Assembly: GCF_021018895.1 (NCBI RefSeq)
Contig: NC_079381.1
Location: 15,768,501 to 15,832,500, forward strand
DNA: 64,000 bases
Reading direction: 5' to 3'
From: Seriola aureovittata
Lineage: Eukaryota > Chordata > Actinopteri > Carangiformes > Carangidae
The position numbers were made by a program, and so were the translations under genes. The first letter of the stretch is position 1, and every line of letters starts with the position of its first letter. The notes beneath the pieces were generated by a model that was given only the letters and a program-made list of their open reading frames with translations, did no database searches and was not told where the DNA came from. Positions 42,946 through 56,600 of the stretch are shown piece after piece.

Positions 42946-45941
42946 ATGAGTGACGACACAGACTCCCCTCCTGAGAGGGAAATGAAGGTAGGCGCTGTTA
43001 CCCACGATTCATGTTGACAGGTTAGCATGTCTGAGCTAATGTTTGCTAGCCCTGTTCATGTTCTGTGGTTCAGGTTAGCTTAGCGTTAGCTGGTGAGCTA
43101 GCTAGTGGGGTTAAGGTTTTCTGTTTAGTTAACCTGAACCCAGAAGTATTTGCAGAGCCACATTTGCAGATTAGACATGATTAAAAGTTAAGAGTTCAGT
43201 AACACTGTAAACGTCTCACAAGAAAAAGCGTTTATATTTAGGCTACTTATACCCTCTCAGTTTGCATGCTAGCACGGTACTTATTAGCATTTAGGTTAAT
43301 GTGCTCCTTGACAGTTGAATGTGAACTTGATTTCAGGGGAATTAACAACCACCTGTATGTGAAATAAAGTGATCAGATGCTTGTCAATGCGGTTATACAG
43401 TATAGTTAGCATCATTACTTTAGCTAATGCGACACAACGCACTTCGTTGTTACCCAAGATTTAAACTTTCGATTTGAAACTACGTACCTGTGGTGTCAAC
43501 GAACTAACAAAGTCAAGTTGACAGTAATCAAATATTTGTATAAAAGCCTTTATGTTTCACGAAGGTAAAGAAAATTGGCTCTTATTGTCTGGCAGCGTAC
43601 GAGCCATGCTTGTCAGGCATGTATTGTACAGTATTGTATTGTTTTGCCTCCTGTTCAGTTTATGTTGCATTTATTGAGCTGGACTCACATTTGTTTATCA
43701 CCCATAACTGATCACTATGAAGTAACATTGCTTGTCTTTGTGTTGTAGGATTTTCAATTTCGTCAGATGAAGAAAGCAAGAGTTTTTGAGCCCACTGAGG
43801 AGTTGCCAAAAGAAAGATCTAGTCTGCTTACCATCTCAAACAAATTTGGTTTAACTTTTGTCGGGCTTGACAGAAGATTCAAAGTTTACCTAACTCGAGA
43901 TATACTGGCTGCTGATAAAGCAGATGGCAACTCCAACGAAATAGGTATGAAAGTGACAATACAGTTTAAATTGGTTTAAATTTGAATACTTGTCTGTTCA
44001 TTTTGCATTGCATTGTCATTTCTTTCACTGTTACTTAGAAAATTCATTTAATTTCTTCTCATCTCTCTTACCAACAATTCACTCCAATTTTTCTTTACGT
44101 TCTAGTCAATGGGATACCACCATTGGCGGAGGTTACTGTGGAGCTGACTGTGCACAACTTGGCTCTCAGTTGTGATGAACTTACTTTGTCAGTATGTGGC
44201 ATGTCTGAGGGGGCAGGTTTGTCCCTCACATTCTATGATGTCCGCACCTTCGTGAACAAGGTAACAACCTTTATCAGTTTACCTAATATACCATTGTGTT
44301 AAGCACACATTATGCTTATTTCAGGTTCTGACAGGGGATTGTATAATGAACAATACACTTAAAAATAGATTTGCCAGTTTTGCTGCACTCTGCATGAAGG
44401 TGTTGCTTTGGTCTCTAGATTTATGGATCACTAGTCCAGTGCAGAACACTGACTGACTGAAATGAACAGGGAAATTGCTGATCTGTTATCATAAAAATGT
44501 TCACACAGGGCTCTACACAGTAGACTAATTTAAAACAGAAAAATGTCTGACAGAATTATGTTTTCTACTTATTCGACTTGTTGATTCTTTTTTTTGTTTT
44601 CCCAGGCGAGACCACAGAAGTTACCTTTTGCATCACTGCAGCCAGCCGTACCCTCTGGCACTTTAGTGCAGGACCTGAAGTGGAACCCTGCTCAGGCTTC
44701 CACTCTGGCTGCCTGTCTGACTGATGGCAGTATGTTGGTTTTGGATGTTACAGACAGTGTCAAGGTGCAGGCTGAGCTACCTGCTTCAAGTGGCATCACA
44801 TGCAGTGAGTGAGATTGAGTGTAATTGTTGAGTTTACCTGTACTCCATATTTCCTCTGTGGCTCACATGTGGCTCATGTACTTTGTTTGACACAGTTTGC
44901 TGGAGTCCAAAAGGAAAACAAGTTGCTGCAGGAAAAATGAATGCTACAGTCAGTCAGTACACACCAGTGAGTGAATCTGATTCACTGTAATCAAAAATGA
45001 AATGCTTATTGCTCACTGAGAGCTGCAGCACCCAGTAACTGACAAGATGAATAACAGTTTTTCTCCTCTGTTCAAAAGGCACTCGAAGAGAAGAAAGTTA
45101 TTCCATGTCCACACTTTTACACTTCCTCCCCTGATGAACCTGTCAAAGGTAAGATGGACACTCCCACATATGTAAAATTAAAGGACATCTGTGATGTATG
45201 CCTATATGCTGATCTGAATTATTAATGGCATATAAGGACAGAGCTTATCTGTCACCGGTATATTACATATTCTAATTTACTTGCATTTTACTGCCATTGC
45301 TGTGCTTAAATCTGGCTTTTTTTTCTCCATTGTCTCTCACAGCTCTGGATGTGCTGTGGCTGAAAACCTATGTGTTTGCAGTGGTATATGCTGCTGCAGA
45401 TGGGTCCCTTGAGACCCCTCCTGAGCTAGTGTTGATATCCCTCCCAGTGAGTATGCTCTAATCACATTTGGGTTTTTGTCAGGTTGCACTTCTTCAGTTT
45501 TCAGTGCTGTCTTACTCTTCGCCTCAGTAGATGGATGTTTCCAAATATTTCTTTTGAATTTGAAGGTCAAATTTTGCCTCTGTATTGTGGTGCTATCAAA
45601 TGTTTGTGAAGTGGCTCTGTGATTACATAGAGCCTCCTAAATAGGGATGGTTATCGTTAAGATTTTAACGGTACTACTACTCTTACTGATACTGTTTACC
45701 GATCCGGTACTTTAATGGCACTCTTATGGATACTGGATATGGAAAACTTGAACAAACACAACATTTGTCATACTTGTGTCAACGGGCTGTGTTTGCATCA
45801 ACTCTGGTAGAGTAGAGCCATACTTTGGACTGTTTGGTTCTCTTAACCATCGTTATCTATCTAAAGGAAGGCTATGAGCTTGAGTTAGTGTGCGCGCTGC
45901 ACTGTCTTGTGTGTGTGTCTGTGTCTGTGTGTGTGTGTGTG

Positions 45942-45979
<38 letters not shown>

Positions 45980-48900
45980 TCTCACTGGAACTACAGCCCC
46001 GCCCCCCCTGCCCTCCGCTCACACAAACAGCAGGCAGGCAGAGAGAGCGAGAGACACAGATCTGTCGTCTTTTGTGAAAATAGCGAAAATATATCATACA
46101 TAGACGGATATTTGATGGAGTTGGTGAAATAAATGTGCAACATAACGTTTATCCAGCCTTACCGTTAAGGTTGGAGCTTATTGATACTGCGGTCTTGAAT
46201 AATGTAACCCCAGGGCCCGTTAAATACCCGGGCTCGGTATCCATCCCTACTCCTAAACCAGTTGTCATCTACATGCTTATCTTATGTAATGTTATTTGTG
46301 TAAGCACCTGCTATGCCATATACGGCTGTTGCTCTTAGTTTCAGAGAGATACTTACTGTAAGCAACAGGTTATCATATTAGTGTTTGTTTATATTAACTT
46401 TGTCACAGATTATAACATTTTGCTTTGATGTCAATGGGCAGCATGTTAATGTATATATTTCTCAGTATTTGTAAGGGCATTCTTTTTCTGCTAATGATGA
46501 TAAAATTGTCAAGCAGCTAGAATATGCTTCCACCATACAGTTCAGTTTACATTTTACATACATTCAGTTGATTTTCAGTTCATTTTATGATATTTTTACA
46601 GAAAAAGGATGAGAAGATGGAGACAAAGCATCTGAACTTCAGTGACACAGTGTACGGCAGCTGCACTGAGCGACTACACCACTACTTCCTTAGCCACGTA
46701 GAGGACTGGTAAGAAGGATCACAGTTTATAGGCATTTAGGTTGCATTGACTTTAAATATGCTGTTTATTCCTGCCAGCTTTGGTGTTTTTTTTTTTATTT
46801 CAATGTGAAGTTAAATTGGTGTAACATTTTGCTTTGCTTCGTTGTTACATCCAGGGACCTTGTGTTTGCAGCCTCAGCAGCTTCCATTGAGGTCAGCGTC
46901 ATAGCTAGACAAGACGACAAGGTACGTAATTATTTTAAATTTAAAGGACACACGGTTTTAAATATAGACAGAAATGAAAGGTGTTTTGCACTATGATGAA
47001 CTTCAATTTAAAACTAAACTATAGTTTTGAAAGGAAAGTGGAAGGAAGTGTTTTAGATTTCCGAAGTATCAAAGAAACACTTAATACTTTTCCTTTTAAA
47101 TCATTTAGGCCAGCAGAGCACCCCCCTCTACAGTCAACAAACCTAATGCCAAATATTTAACTAACCCATGTGATGACAGTTAGGGCAGCTTCTGGATATG
47201 CTCAAGTTTTTTAAGTGCTGTATTAGTTCTGAACTGCAGAGCACAGAATGTTATCTTGTCTATTGTGTTTAATCAACTTAGAGCTTCTTTTCTTGAAGTA
47301 GACTTGATTTAGCCAAAAGTACAACTGAAGTTCTGATGCTCAGTGTTTTACATACTAAACAGATTTTATCCTTATTGTTTTTGATTTGATTTAATTTACA
47401 GTTTGTGTGATGCTCACTTGATGATGTGACCACAAATTATTGTCCTTTTAGATCTGGGAACTTTGGATCCTGGAAGATGCGAGTAGGGCTGAGCTCCCAG
47501 TGACCGAGACAAATGAAGACACTCTGCCCCTTGGTTTAGCCATCGACTTCACCAGCCAGCAGGAGATCCACATCTGTAAGTGGATTTGGCTTTCTGTGCA
47601 TTTCTTCTTTCTACCTGTTAGTTGTAACCTAATGTTTGTTGTTGAATGTTAATCATTTATATCCCTTCACACGAAGATGATTGTCATTTTGCAAATTAAC
47701 ACCAATTTTAGAGCTCAGTTGTGTCTTTTATCACTTTTCAAAAAAAGTTCACTTTACTTATTACTTATTTATTAAGGATTTTTGGGGGATCTTTTCAGAA
47801 TTTTTAAAGCATTTTAGCAAAGGTCACAGCTGTGTCATTTTTGTCAATCTTGTGGGAGAATGCCTACGCTGATGGAAGCTCTGCCAGAGCCCATTTTTAA
47901 ATATGGAGAAGTTGGCTTAATGCTAACCCCAATGCTATATATTTCTGCTAAATCAGTGAGCAGCACTGATTTAGCTTTATTGCAGTGTTGGATTCACAGG
48001 ATTTGTTCAGGGAAGTGCTTTGATTTGACACATTTTAAGTCAAAAGACAGGCACCACCATCTGATTATTTATCTGTGAGCAGTTTATGAATTGAATTTCT
48101 GGAAAACATACCACATCCCAATATAAATAACTACTGTCTTATATAAAATCACATATACTGTCACAGTGTAGGTATTCCTAAGATTTTTGACATATTGCCT
48201 ACCCTGTTGGCAGCCATAATCCAACCATGTGCCATTAATCCTAGGTAGTGTTGCGTTTCTGAGCTAAGGTTTGCTAAATGCTCTGGGTTTTTCAGAAAAT
48301 TTTTCAGTGACAGTATGAATGATGTGTGGTGAAAATTAAGCCAGTTTAGGCAAGTTTGTACACAGTCTGCCACCAGCGAATACTATCCACACCAATGAGC
48401 TTGTTTTAATGAGCATACATGCCTAGAATATTTTATTCTGAAACTGGTAAGATGTACAGTGGGGTCCCAAATGGGAAAGTGGTCTCAGACTTTTGGACCC
48501 CACTGTATGTTTTACTGATTCTTTAAAAAAAAAAAAAAAAAAAAGTTCAAAGCACCGCAGCCTTCTTAGTTTGTCTTGTCAGATCTCTACAAAATAATGG
48601 TTTCTGTGGTGCTCAGTTTTTCTTATGGCTTATTAAAGATTGTCTGTAAAGGAAGGGGAACCAGGGGATGTTGTATTTAAGTTAACTTTCAATTTCAGGT
48701 TTCTTTGTGCGTACACCATCCACTGCAGTGTTCTATTGCAGCATGTGTAAAGAATAGTGATAAGCTACCGTCTCAGTACACTGTTTTATCCTAACTGGCC
48801 CAGTCTGTCAGACATTCACGTAGAGCTGCTATTGCTGTCTAGTCACATATCTCCTGCTCATTCTAAGAACTCCCTCCCCATCAAGAAAAAAAAAGCCCTG

Positions 48901-50661
48901 CAATTTGAGAAACATTTCTGACATGATTGTAGACTGATCAAAACCTTTATCCGAAGCGAGACATTAGATAGGGAAAGCAAAGGAAAAGTAACGAGAGCGT
49001 TATCTGTGGAGAAAAAAATGCACTCATTAAAATGGCTCAGACAAGCTGGAGGACCACAACAAACAACAAAGCCCAGACAATCCTGTTGCAGAATGCTGAT
49101 GAGGTGTACCGTGTGCCTCTCCCTTCTGTTCACTCCCTATTTCACCCTCTATCTCTTTGCTTCTCACTATCTTCCAAACTATGGTTTCATAACTGAGATG
49201 AAACAAAACATTAGATGCTGTATTTTTGTGTTTTGCGTTCTCTGTTTTGTGTGTTTGTTTTGTTTAGAACTCAGGATTACTGTATTTCTGGAAAGATAAT
49301 ATTTGCTTGAATATATGTTTCTAAATGTATATTGAATATGTAATCGTATTTTTGTGTGTGGCTCTATATATCTGTAGTAAATAGAGGTTTGAATTTATGC
49401 AGACAGTATACTAATATGCTATCATGATGAAATGAATGTACAGAAGATGCAAAATGTAGCATAAAAGTTGGTGGTAATTAATGAAACACTGAGATGCAGT
49501 GAGAAAGAACAGCCACTGCTGTTATCCCCTAATGGCAGTGAAAGTTGCACTTGAAAAATAGTTTTAGATATGAGACGCAGCTGTAAAGAGAACAAAGAGG
49601 ACAAAGTGTTCAGAATACATTTCTGACTTATCTGAAGTGACTAGTACCAGCTCTGACTAAGCAGCATCTTTAATTTTGGGTGTGAATACTCAGTTTCATC
49701 ATTTAAATGTTGGTTTAAACTAGATTTGCCATTTTCGTCTGCAGCCCACAGCATACTGCGTGATTTTGGAAAGTGCAGGAAAGTGGGTGTGAAGAGCAGG
49801 AAAGAGTTTCTGGGTTTGGCAAGAAGAGTAATGTGGTGGACTGTTTTTTTTCACCAATTGAGGCATCTTAGGAATGCTGTCTTTGTACATGACTACAGTG
49901 TGCCTTTTTCAGCTGAACACTGGTTGCTTATTTTAACCACTGGAAGGCGGAATGGGCCAAGGTAAATATGATAAATACAGCACCAACATAGCGGCTTAGA
50001 GCTCAAATGCCGTCAACACTTTAATGATTAAAGTGACAAACCACATTTTGTCATTATGAACAGAGAAAGCACAGTGAGCAGGCAGCACTTGCTGTTAATC
50101 GCTTCTCTTGTGCGGTGGTGTGAGTTGGAAGCACAAAGCTGTGCAGAACGCTACATAATTTCTCACAGAGGTCTATTACTGTCCAATGAAGATTGCACAT
50201 GGATATAGCTCTCAATTAATAAACTGTCTACAAAGTTTCCTGCCCTAGAGCTGTAGAGATATTCTCTCTGATTTGCTGATCTGTGGAAGGTTACAAAATG
50301 TATCCGAGAGGGAGGAAAGGAGGGAGTTACGCAACGGAGAATGATGGACTGTGTATGTTTGTTGGTGACAGTTATGTGTTTGGTCTGTTTTGTGAAATTA
50401 TGGTAACATAGCATATTTTTAAGTGTATTTCTGTACATCATATAGATAATTTCTCTTTCCCTTTCTTTTTCCTTATATTTTGTCTTTCCACCCTTTTTAA
50501 AGCTGATGAGAAGACCTTACCCCCAGCACCCACTATGCTAATGCTGTCCACGGAGGGATTACTCTGCCCATTCGCTCTACTCAACCTCAATCCTGGGGTT
50601 AAGCAACTGGTCTCTCCCCCCAACCCCCTTCCCTTGGAGGGAGAGAGACTGCCCAAGCCAG
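42946..50661 (+). CDS. nup214: nup214 exons 1-11: N-terminal beta-propeller
   Basis: Residues 1-431. Landmarks shared with human are [80 protein letters not shown] and [65 protein letters not shown] and [19 protein letters not shown] also match, and the block closes with LNPGVKQL and [11 protein letters not shown]. In the family this seven-bladed propeller binds DDX19/Dbp5 during mRNP release, and a short C-terminal extension folds back onto it. Most introns here are short; introns 7 (45447-46601) and 10 (47576-50502) are the large ones. Confidence 0.95.
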
Positions 50662-53600
50662 GTAAGAACACCAGTGAATTGAGTTTTAGCCTAAAATACA
50701 CTGATATATTTCCTCAAGTGAATATTATCTAATAGTGTTTGCCAGATTTTCCATGTCCTGCTGTGGTGCCATCATAGGCTGTTGACTTGACAGACATATC
50801 ATCTTACATACTCAGTTGTTTTTGACAACTTGCAGGTAGCACAAAAGAGGTAGAAACAGTTTTTAAAAAAATTGGACTAGACAGTGAACTTTTTTTTATG
50901 AAGCTAGAAAACCAGTGTTTTTACCCAGTCAAACTCATTCAGAAAGAGGTTCAGTAACATTTGTGCAAATTCCTTTGAAGCTTGACAGAAATGTGGTTGT
51001 TAGCATCTAACCAACCAAGAAAAATGTGGACTTATTCTTTTCTATAAGCCTAATTCAGTCACTCCTACATTAAGATATGACATCTAATTTATTTTCTGTT
51101 CACAGGTTCTTTGGCCACCCAACCACCCAGAGTTGCTGCCTCCATCCAATCTGCCCCAGCAGCATTCCCTAACCTCGGTCTTACTTCAGTAGCTGCGTCC
51201 ATTCCTCCAGCTCCTGCTGCTTCTTCTTCCGCTGCTCCATTCAGCATTGTCCCTACAGTTCCTGTCTCGTCGTCATCATCAAGCTTCACTTTCTCGGTCC
51301 CATCCACCTGCTCCACCTCAGCCACTCCAGCTTTCTCCCTTGGGGGAACCACACCTTTTGGTTCAGGATCTTCAGTCTTCTCCTTTGCCTCCAAACCTCC
51401 CTCTGACACTCCTTCAGCACTTTCAGCCTTTTCTTTCAGTACCCCTTCCATCAAACCGTCAGCAGTGGCAGCCCCAGCTCCAGCTCCAACACCACAGAGC
51501 CTTGCCACTGCTTCCCCACCTACGGTGAAACTGAATCTAAGTGAGAGGTACTGAACTATCATATATTAGGCTACTCTGACTGACACACTTGAGGTTTTTA
51601 TACATACATTAAAATATATACAAATACGTCTGCTCTTTCCAAAGGTTTTCAGCAGTGGAGACCCCAGCACCAGCCCCAGTGCCACAGTCTTTCTCCTTCA
51701 ATTCTCCACTGTCTAAAACCGTTGTCTCCAATTCCAGTACTTTAACCGCCCCTCCGCTCTCAACCACTAAGCCACCAGCTGTATTAGGTAAGAAAGTCCA
51801 AACTTTACACAAGTTTGTCACTCTAATTTTATTTTTCCTATCAAAGACTTCTTTAACTCTGAAATCTCCATTACTAGGATTGTGATCTCTAATATTGTTG
51901 GTTGTGCCTCAGCTCCAGTACGTCCAGTTCAAACCAGCACGCCACCCACAGTTGTCCAGAAACCTACTCCTGCTGCCCAGGGCGGTGTCCAAACTCCACA
52001 GGTACTGTTTGTTTATTATTGTTGTTGTTGTTATAATTGTTTTGTTGATATTTAGCTGAAAAATATTCTAAAAGATAAACAAGTCCATTATAGAGACACA
52101 CTGAAGGCAGGGAACCTCCATCTGATATTTAAGAACTATAAAATGTTCAGCAAGTTGTATTTCTCAACTCTCTGTTTTTATGATGGCAACCCATTTCATT
52201 TAGCCTTGGTTTGACCGAAAATACCGAACATAACTAGATAAATATTTTGTGTGCTCTCATTTTGTGTGTAGGTGCAGTTATGCATAACCAAACTAAACGA
52301 AGGTCCAGTAAAGGCTTAACATTTGGCCTTAAATGTTTTTGAAGAGAATAGTTGTGAAATTGTGACTGCAATGATAGTGATTGCAAATTAGAGAAAGATG
52401 AGACACCATAAACAAGAGCTGAGACCAAAACTATTGTTGTATTAAACATGAATTATTTGAGTTACAAGAAAACTGAATTTAAATTAGCATTAAATTAGCT
52501 ACATTTGGTTCCTCCTACCATGTGATATTACAGGGAGAAACAGAATATCAGCATTAAAGGAATAATTTTCAGCGCACATTGGAAGTACAACACAGTCTTG
52601 TTTTTGTAAAATGTATATGCAGGGTCCACATGAGAATAACAAACAATTTCTAATACACTGTATTAGCAACACATTAGCCTCTGACAGCTAATAGCTAACA
52701 TTATACACAGTAAACTGATCAGAGAAAAAGTAAAGCAGTGACAAAAGTAACAATCAACAAACACAAATCAGCTATGATAAAGAGTGTCTAGCAGATAAAA
52801 CGCACAGTATTTTCATTTGCATGGTGGTTGTAAGGTCAGTTAAACTGTAACTGCTATGGAATTGTGCTGGTAGTGGTTGCTACTTAGCAACAGAATATTC
52901 AGCTGACACCAACTGCTGGTAGCATGAGAAAACGGTATATTAACTAAGTAGATGACAAAGCTTTTAAGGTGTGTATAATTTATTTTTATTTTTTTCTCAC
53001 TGACTTTGCAAAGTAGATTTTGATGATATTCTTCTTGATGCAGGCAGCTGTTAGTGTGAAGGCCCTGGAGAAGCAGCTACAGCAAAAGAAAGAGTCGGAT
53101 CACATTATGGCTGGTATATTGGAAGAGGTGAGACACGTCAGCCAATCAACACAGGAGTACCACTTTTAATTGGTTAAAAAAAAAAAAAAGAGAGCCTCGT
53201 GGCCCAAACCATATTGGGGAAATAAATGTATTTGGTAGGTGCTTATGTTTGACTGAACACTGCAAATCTCCTTGTTTAATTTTTCACAATGGTAAATCTG
53301 TAAATTCTTTTTCATGTAGGCAAACTATACTTTTTCTTTTCTTTTCTGTATTTTAATCAAGATACACAATTTTTCAGAGTTAACTGTAATTAGCAAAGGC
53401 ATTTCTTTGCTGTAATGGTGCATTTAGTTAATCACTAGTTTAAAACTAGCTACTGCAGCAGTTACTAAGAACTGAGAAAGGACTTTGCATGAAAGTGAGG
53501 GATTAACGAATAACTGGTACACCTCAGTGCTGGTCAATATTAAGAGTGTCGAAATAAGTCAAATTTTTCGTAACTTAGCATGTCTTTGACTCGTGGTCAG

Positions 53601-56600
53601 ATTGCACACTTCCAGAAGGAGATGGATGACCTTAAGGCAAGAAGCACACGAGCTGACTTCAAGGTTGGCACCAATGAGGAGATGAAGGAGTTGAGGAAAG
53701 AGTCAGAAGACCTCCATATATTCACCTTGGAGATCAAAGAAACTACAGAGGTAAGACCATAGTTGAAAAACAAAAACCTGTTCAGATATTGTACAGTGTT
53801 TCCCCTGTATGCTTTCAGCAGCGGCAGAGCGCAAAACCATTGCTCAAACCATGTTTGTGAAATTAAATATTAGAATTTTAACTCTAGGCCAATTGTGTCA
53901 GCACCACATTAATGCCAACATGCCTCCAGAGTGGTCTTATTCATCTTTACATCATTTGTGCTTGTTTGTAGAAGCAAAACAAACATCTGTGCTTCATTAT
54001 TTCTCAAGTTATCACACTTTATTTATCTGATGTGTAATGCTTGTAACTTGAGAATTAATGGAGCAAAACTGTTTGTTTTGCTTGCACAAATGAATGAGTC
54101 ACCACTTTGGAGTCTAATGGGTTGCTCAGGCCTACGTTCTAAAGTATAATATTTAATTTCTCAAAAACGGTGCAAGCACAAATTTTTTATTTTGCCTGCA
54201 CAAACTAATCAAAATAATTTTATTAATGTCCTGATCATATGGGGGGCCAACTTAAAATAAACTGGTTCAATATTGTCCTGTACACTTATCTTGTTAGTCA
54301 AATTATATTTGAATTCAATTTTCAGATGAGTATGAAAGAGTGGCTCATTAATTTTATGTTATCTATTTCTATTTATGTTTAATAAAAAATCGTAAGTAAA
54401 TAAAATAGTGAGTCATTTTCTGTGTTGAAGCATTTCATTCTTCGACATTCATTACTACAGCTATCTGGGCCTCCTGAGTGCTTCAGGTGTCAAAAACTCT
54501 TGGTAAACTGACAGACACAAAACAAGGTGAACATGAATAACCCTATCTATAATGATTTTAGGGTTGAGCTAAGCTACCTCTCCTCTGACATGCTTAAACA
54601 TGGGTCTGGCGTCACACACTTGTGGACATGTGCCCACCACTGCTGCCGATGTTTATAGCCTCCTTCTGCTCTTCTCCCCTTTAACTTTTGATGTTGAAAA
54701 GTGCAGTGGTGTTATGACTTGTCAAAGGTATATACCATACACAGTCAAGCCTTTTCAGTCTTTTGGGTAAATTTATTCATATAAAAAAGGCTGACTAATC
54801 TTTTTAGACTTTTTAATCTATTGTTTGTATCTAGACTTGATTGTATTGGCAGAATTATAATGTGAGCTTTGCCCAAAACTGCACAGTCATACATGTTTAG
54901 TTGTTTTGTTGATTAAGTACTTCAGTCTCTTTATTGAATTGAGCTTACAATGACATCGCTGTCCTCTTCCATCCTTTTTTTCTCTTCTTTTTCTGATTCT
55001 CAGTCTCTCCATGGCGACATTGGGACTCTCAAGACCACCTTATTGGAAGGCTTTGCTGGGGCAGAAGAAGCCATAGCCCAGAGCGAGCTGAGCAAAGACA
55101 GGCATTACAGACAGCTGCTGTACAAAAAACCTCTGGACCCGCGCAGTGAGGAACAGCTCAAGGTGAGCCACAGAAAGACAGATGATTCAAATAATGTTGA
55201 TGAGTTGACACTTCAAAAATATCAGAAAGCCTTTAAATGTATCCCCTAAATACTCACAGCATTTTGTCTATTTTATTTTATGTTTTTCCTTATCCAGGAG
55301 ATTCGCAGACTGTACCAGTATGTTATGTTTGCTGTGGAAGATGTCAATGATGTGCTGGATGTGGAATGGGAGAAACACCTGGAGAAGAAGAAAAAACTGA
55401 AGTAAGCACAAAGCAGCAGCTAGTTGAGTATTTGCTACTGAAAAGATTTTGGGTTGAATATCCTTTGTAATGAAAAAATTCTCCTCTTCACAGACACATG
55501 GTCGTGCCAGGTCGTGAGGGTCTGTACACTACACTGGCCAATAACCTGTACATCATCAACCAACAAAAGAACAGATTGGACCAGTTGGTTAAGGAGCTCA
55601 CTTCACTGCGGCTCTACAACAAGACTACCACGCCAACTATAAACCGCAATACTGCTACAGCAACAACTTCTGGGTAGGGAGGGGCAAAGAACAAGGAGTA
55701 GGAGAGGAGGAATGTGAAAACCTTAGGGATAAATAAGTATTAAACTTTGTTCATTGTGAGAAGGGAGAACCTGCAGAGCGGCTTTGGGAATCACAGTCTT
55801 CATACCTCAAGTTAATTGTGACTTAAATGGGCTACAATTTGAATCTAGAGCAGTTTTTGAATAATTAAAACAGAGTAAATTCAACATAGCAGGTTGTTTT
55901 TCATAATAGGACAGTGTAATAGCTAACAATGTAATCATCAGAGTTGATGAATAACAAAGATTGCACTCATTTCCTTCAGTGAGGCAGCCTTTACATGATG
56001 TTAATATTCATTTCTAATTATAACTATTAGTACATTGCAAAAAGGTCTTATAAAAGAGGATGATTGCAATTTAAAACATTTTGTTTCTGTGTTTTTTGAC
56101 AGTTTGGAAAGCGAGCTTGAGAGTTTAAGGGATGCACTCCTGAAAGCCAGGCTGGACACTACCCCTCCCAAGACCAAATCCAAATCTCCAGGTACTAATC
56201 TGTCTATGTTTATGATATATGAAAAGCATAGCACATTTCGTAGTTTTAACAAACACTAACTACAGATGTTTTTCTCCATCAGTCAAGATATCACCGGTGA
56301 AACAATCCCAGCTACGTAACTTCCTCTCAAAGGGGCAGATGCCTCCTGTCCGCTCAACAGCACCAGGTACACATTTCTTACTCAAACTAATTTAACTAAG
56401 GGTAACACTAATATAAGGTGGGAATCTTATTTGATTTTCCTTGTGCAAATTTGATTTACAGACTAAACATAGTTGTATGAAAGTTTACAAATATATTTTT
56501 AGCTTTGTCTTAAATACAAGCTAAGAAAGATCTGCTTAAACAAGTAAAGGCTGGGAACATATTCACATAAATTGGGTTTGTTGAGCAAGAGTAGACTGTA

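Noticed and set aside
49726..49965. 79-codon frame with an apparent acceptor in nup214 intron 10
   Set aside because: It is not present in NUP214 homologs. The exon 10-11 junction is already in phase and gives the conserved SDEKT sequence without it.
51089..51562. 157-codon - strand frame opposite nup214 exon 12
   Set aside because: It is a composition shadow of the Ala/Ser/Pro-rich coding exon.
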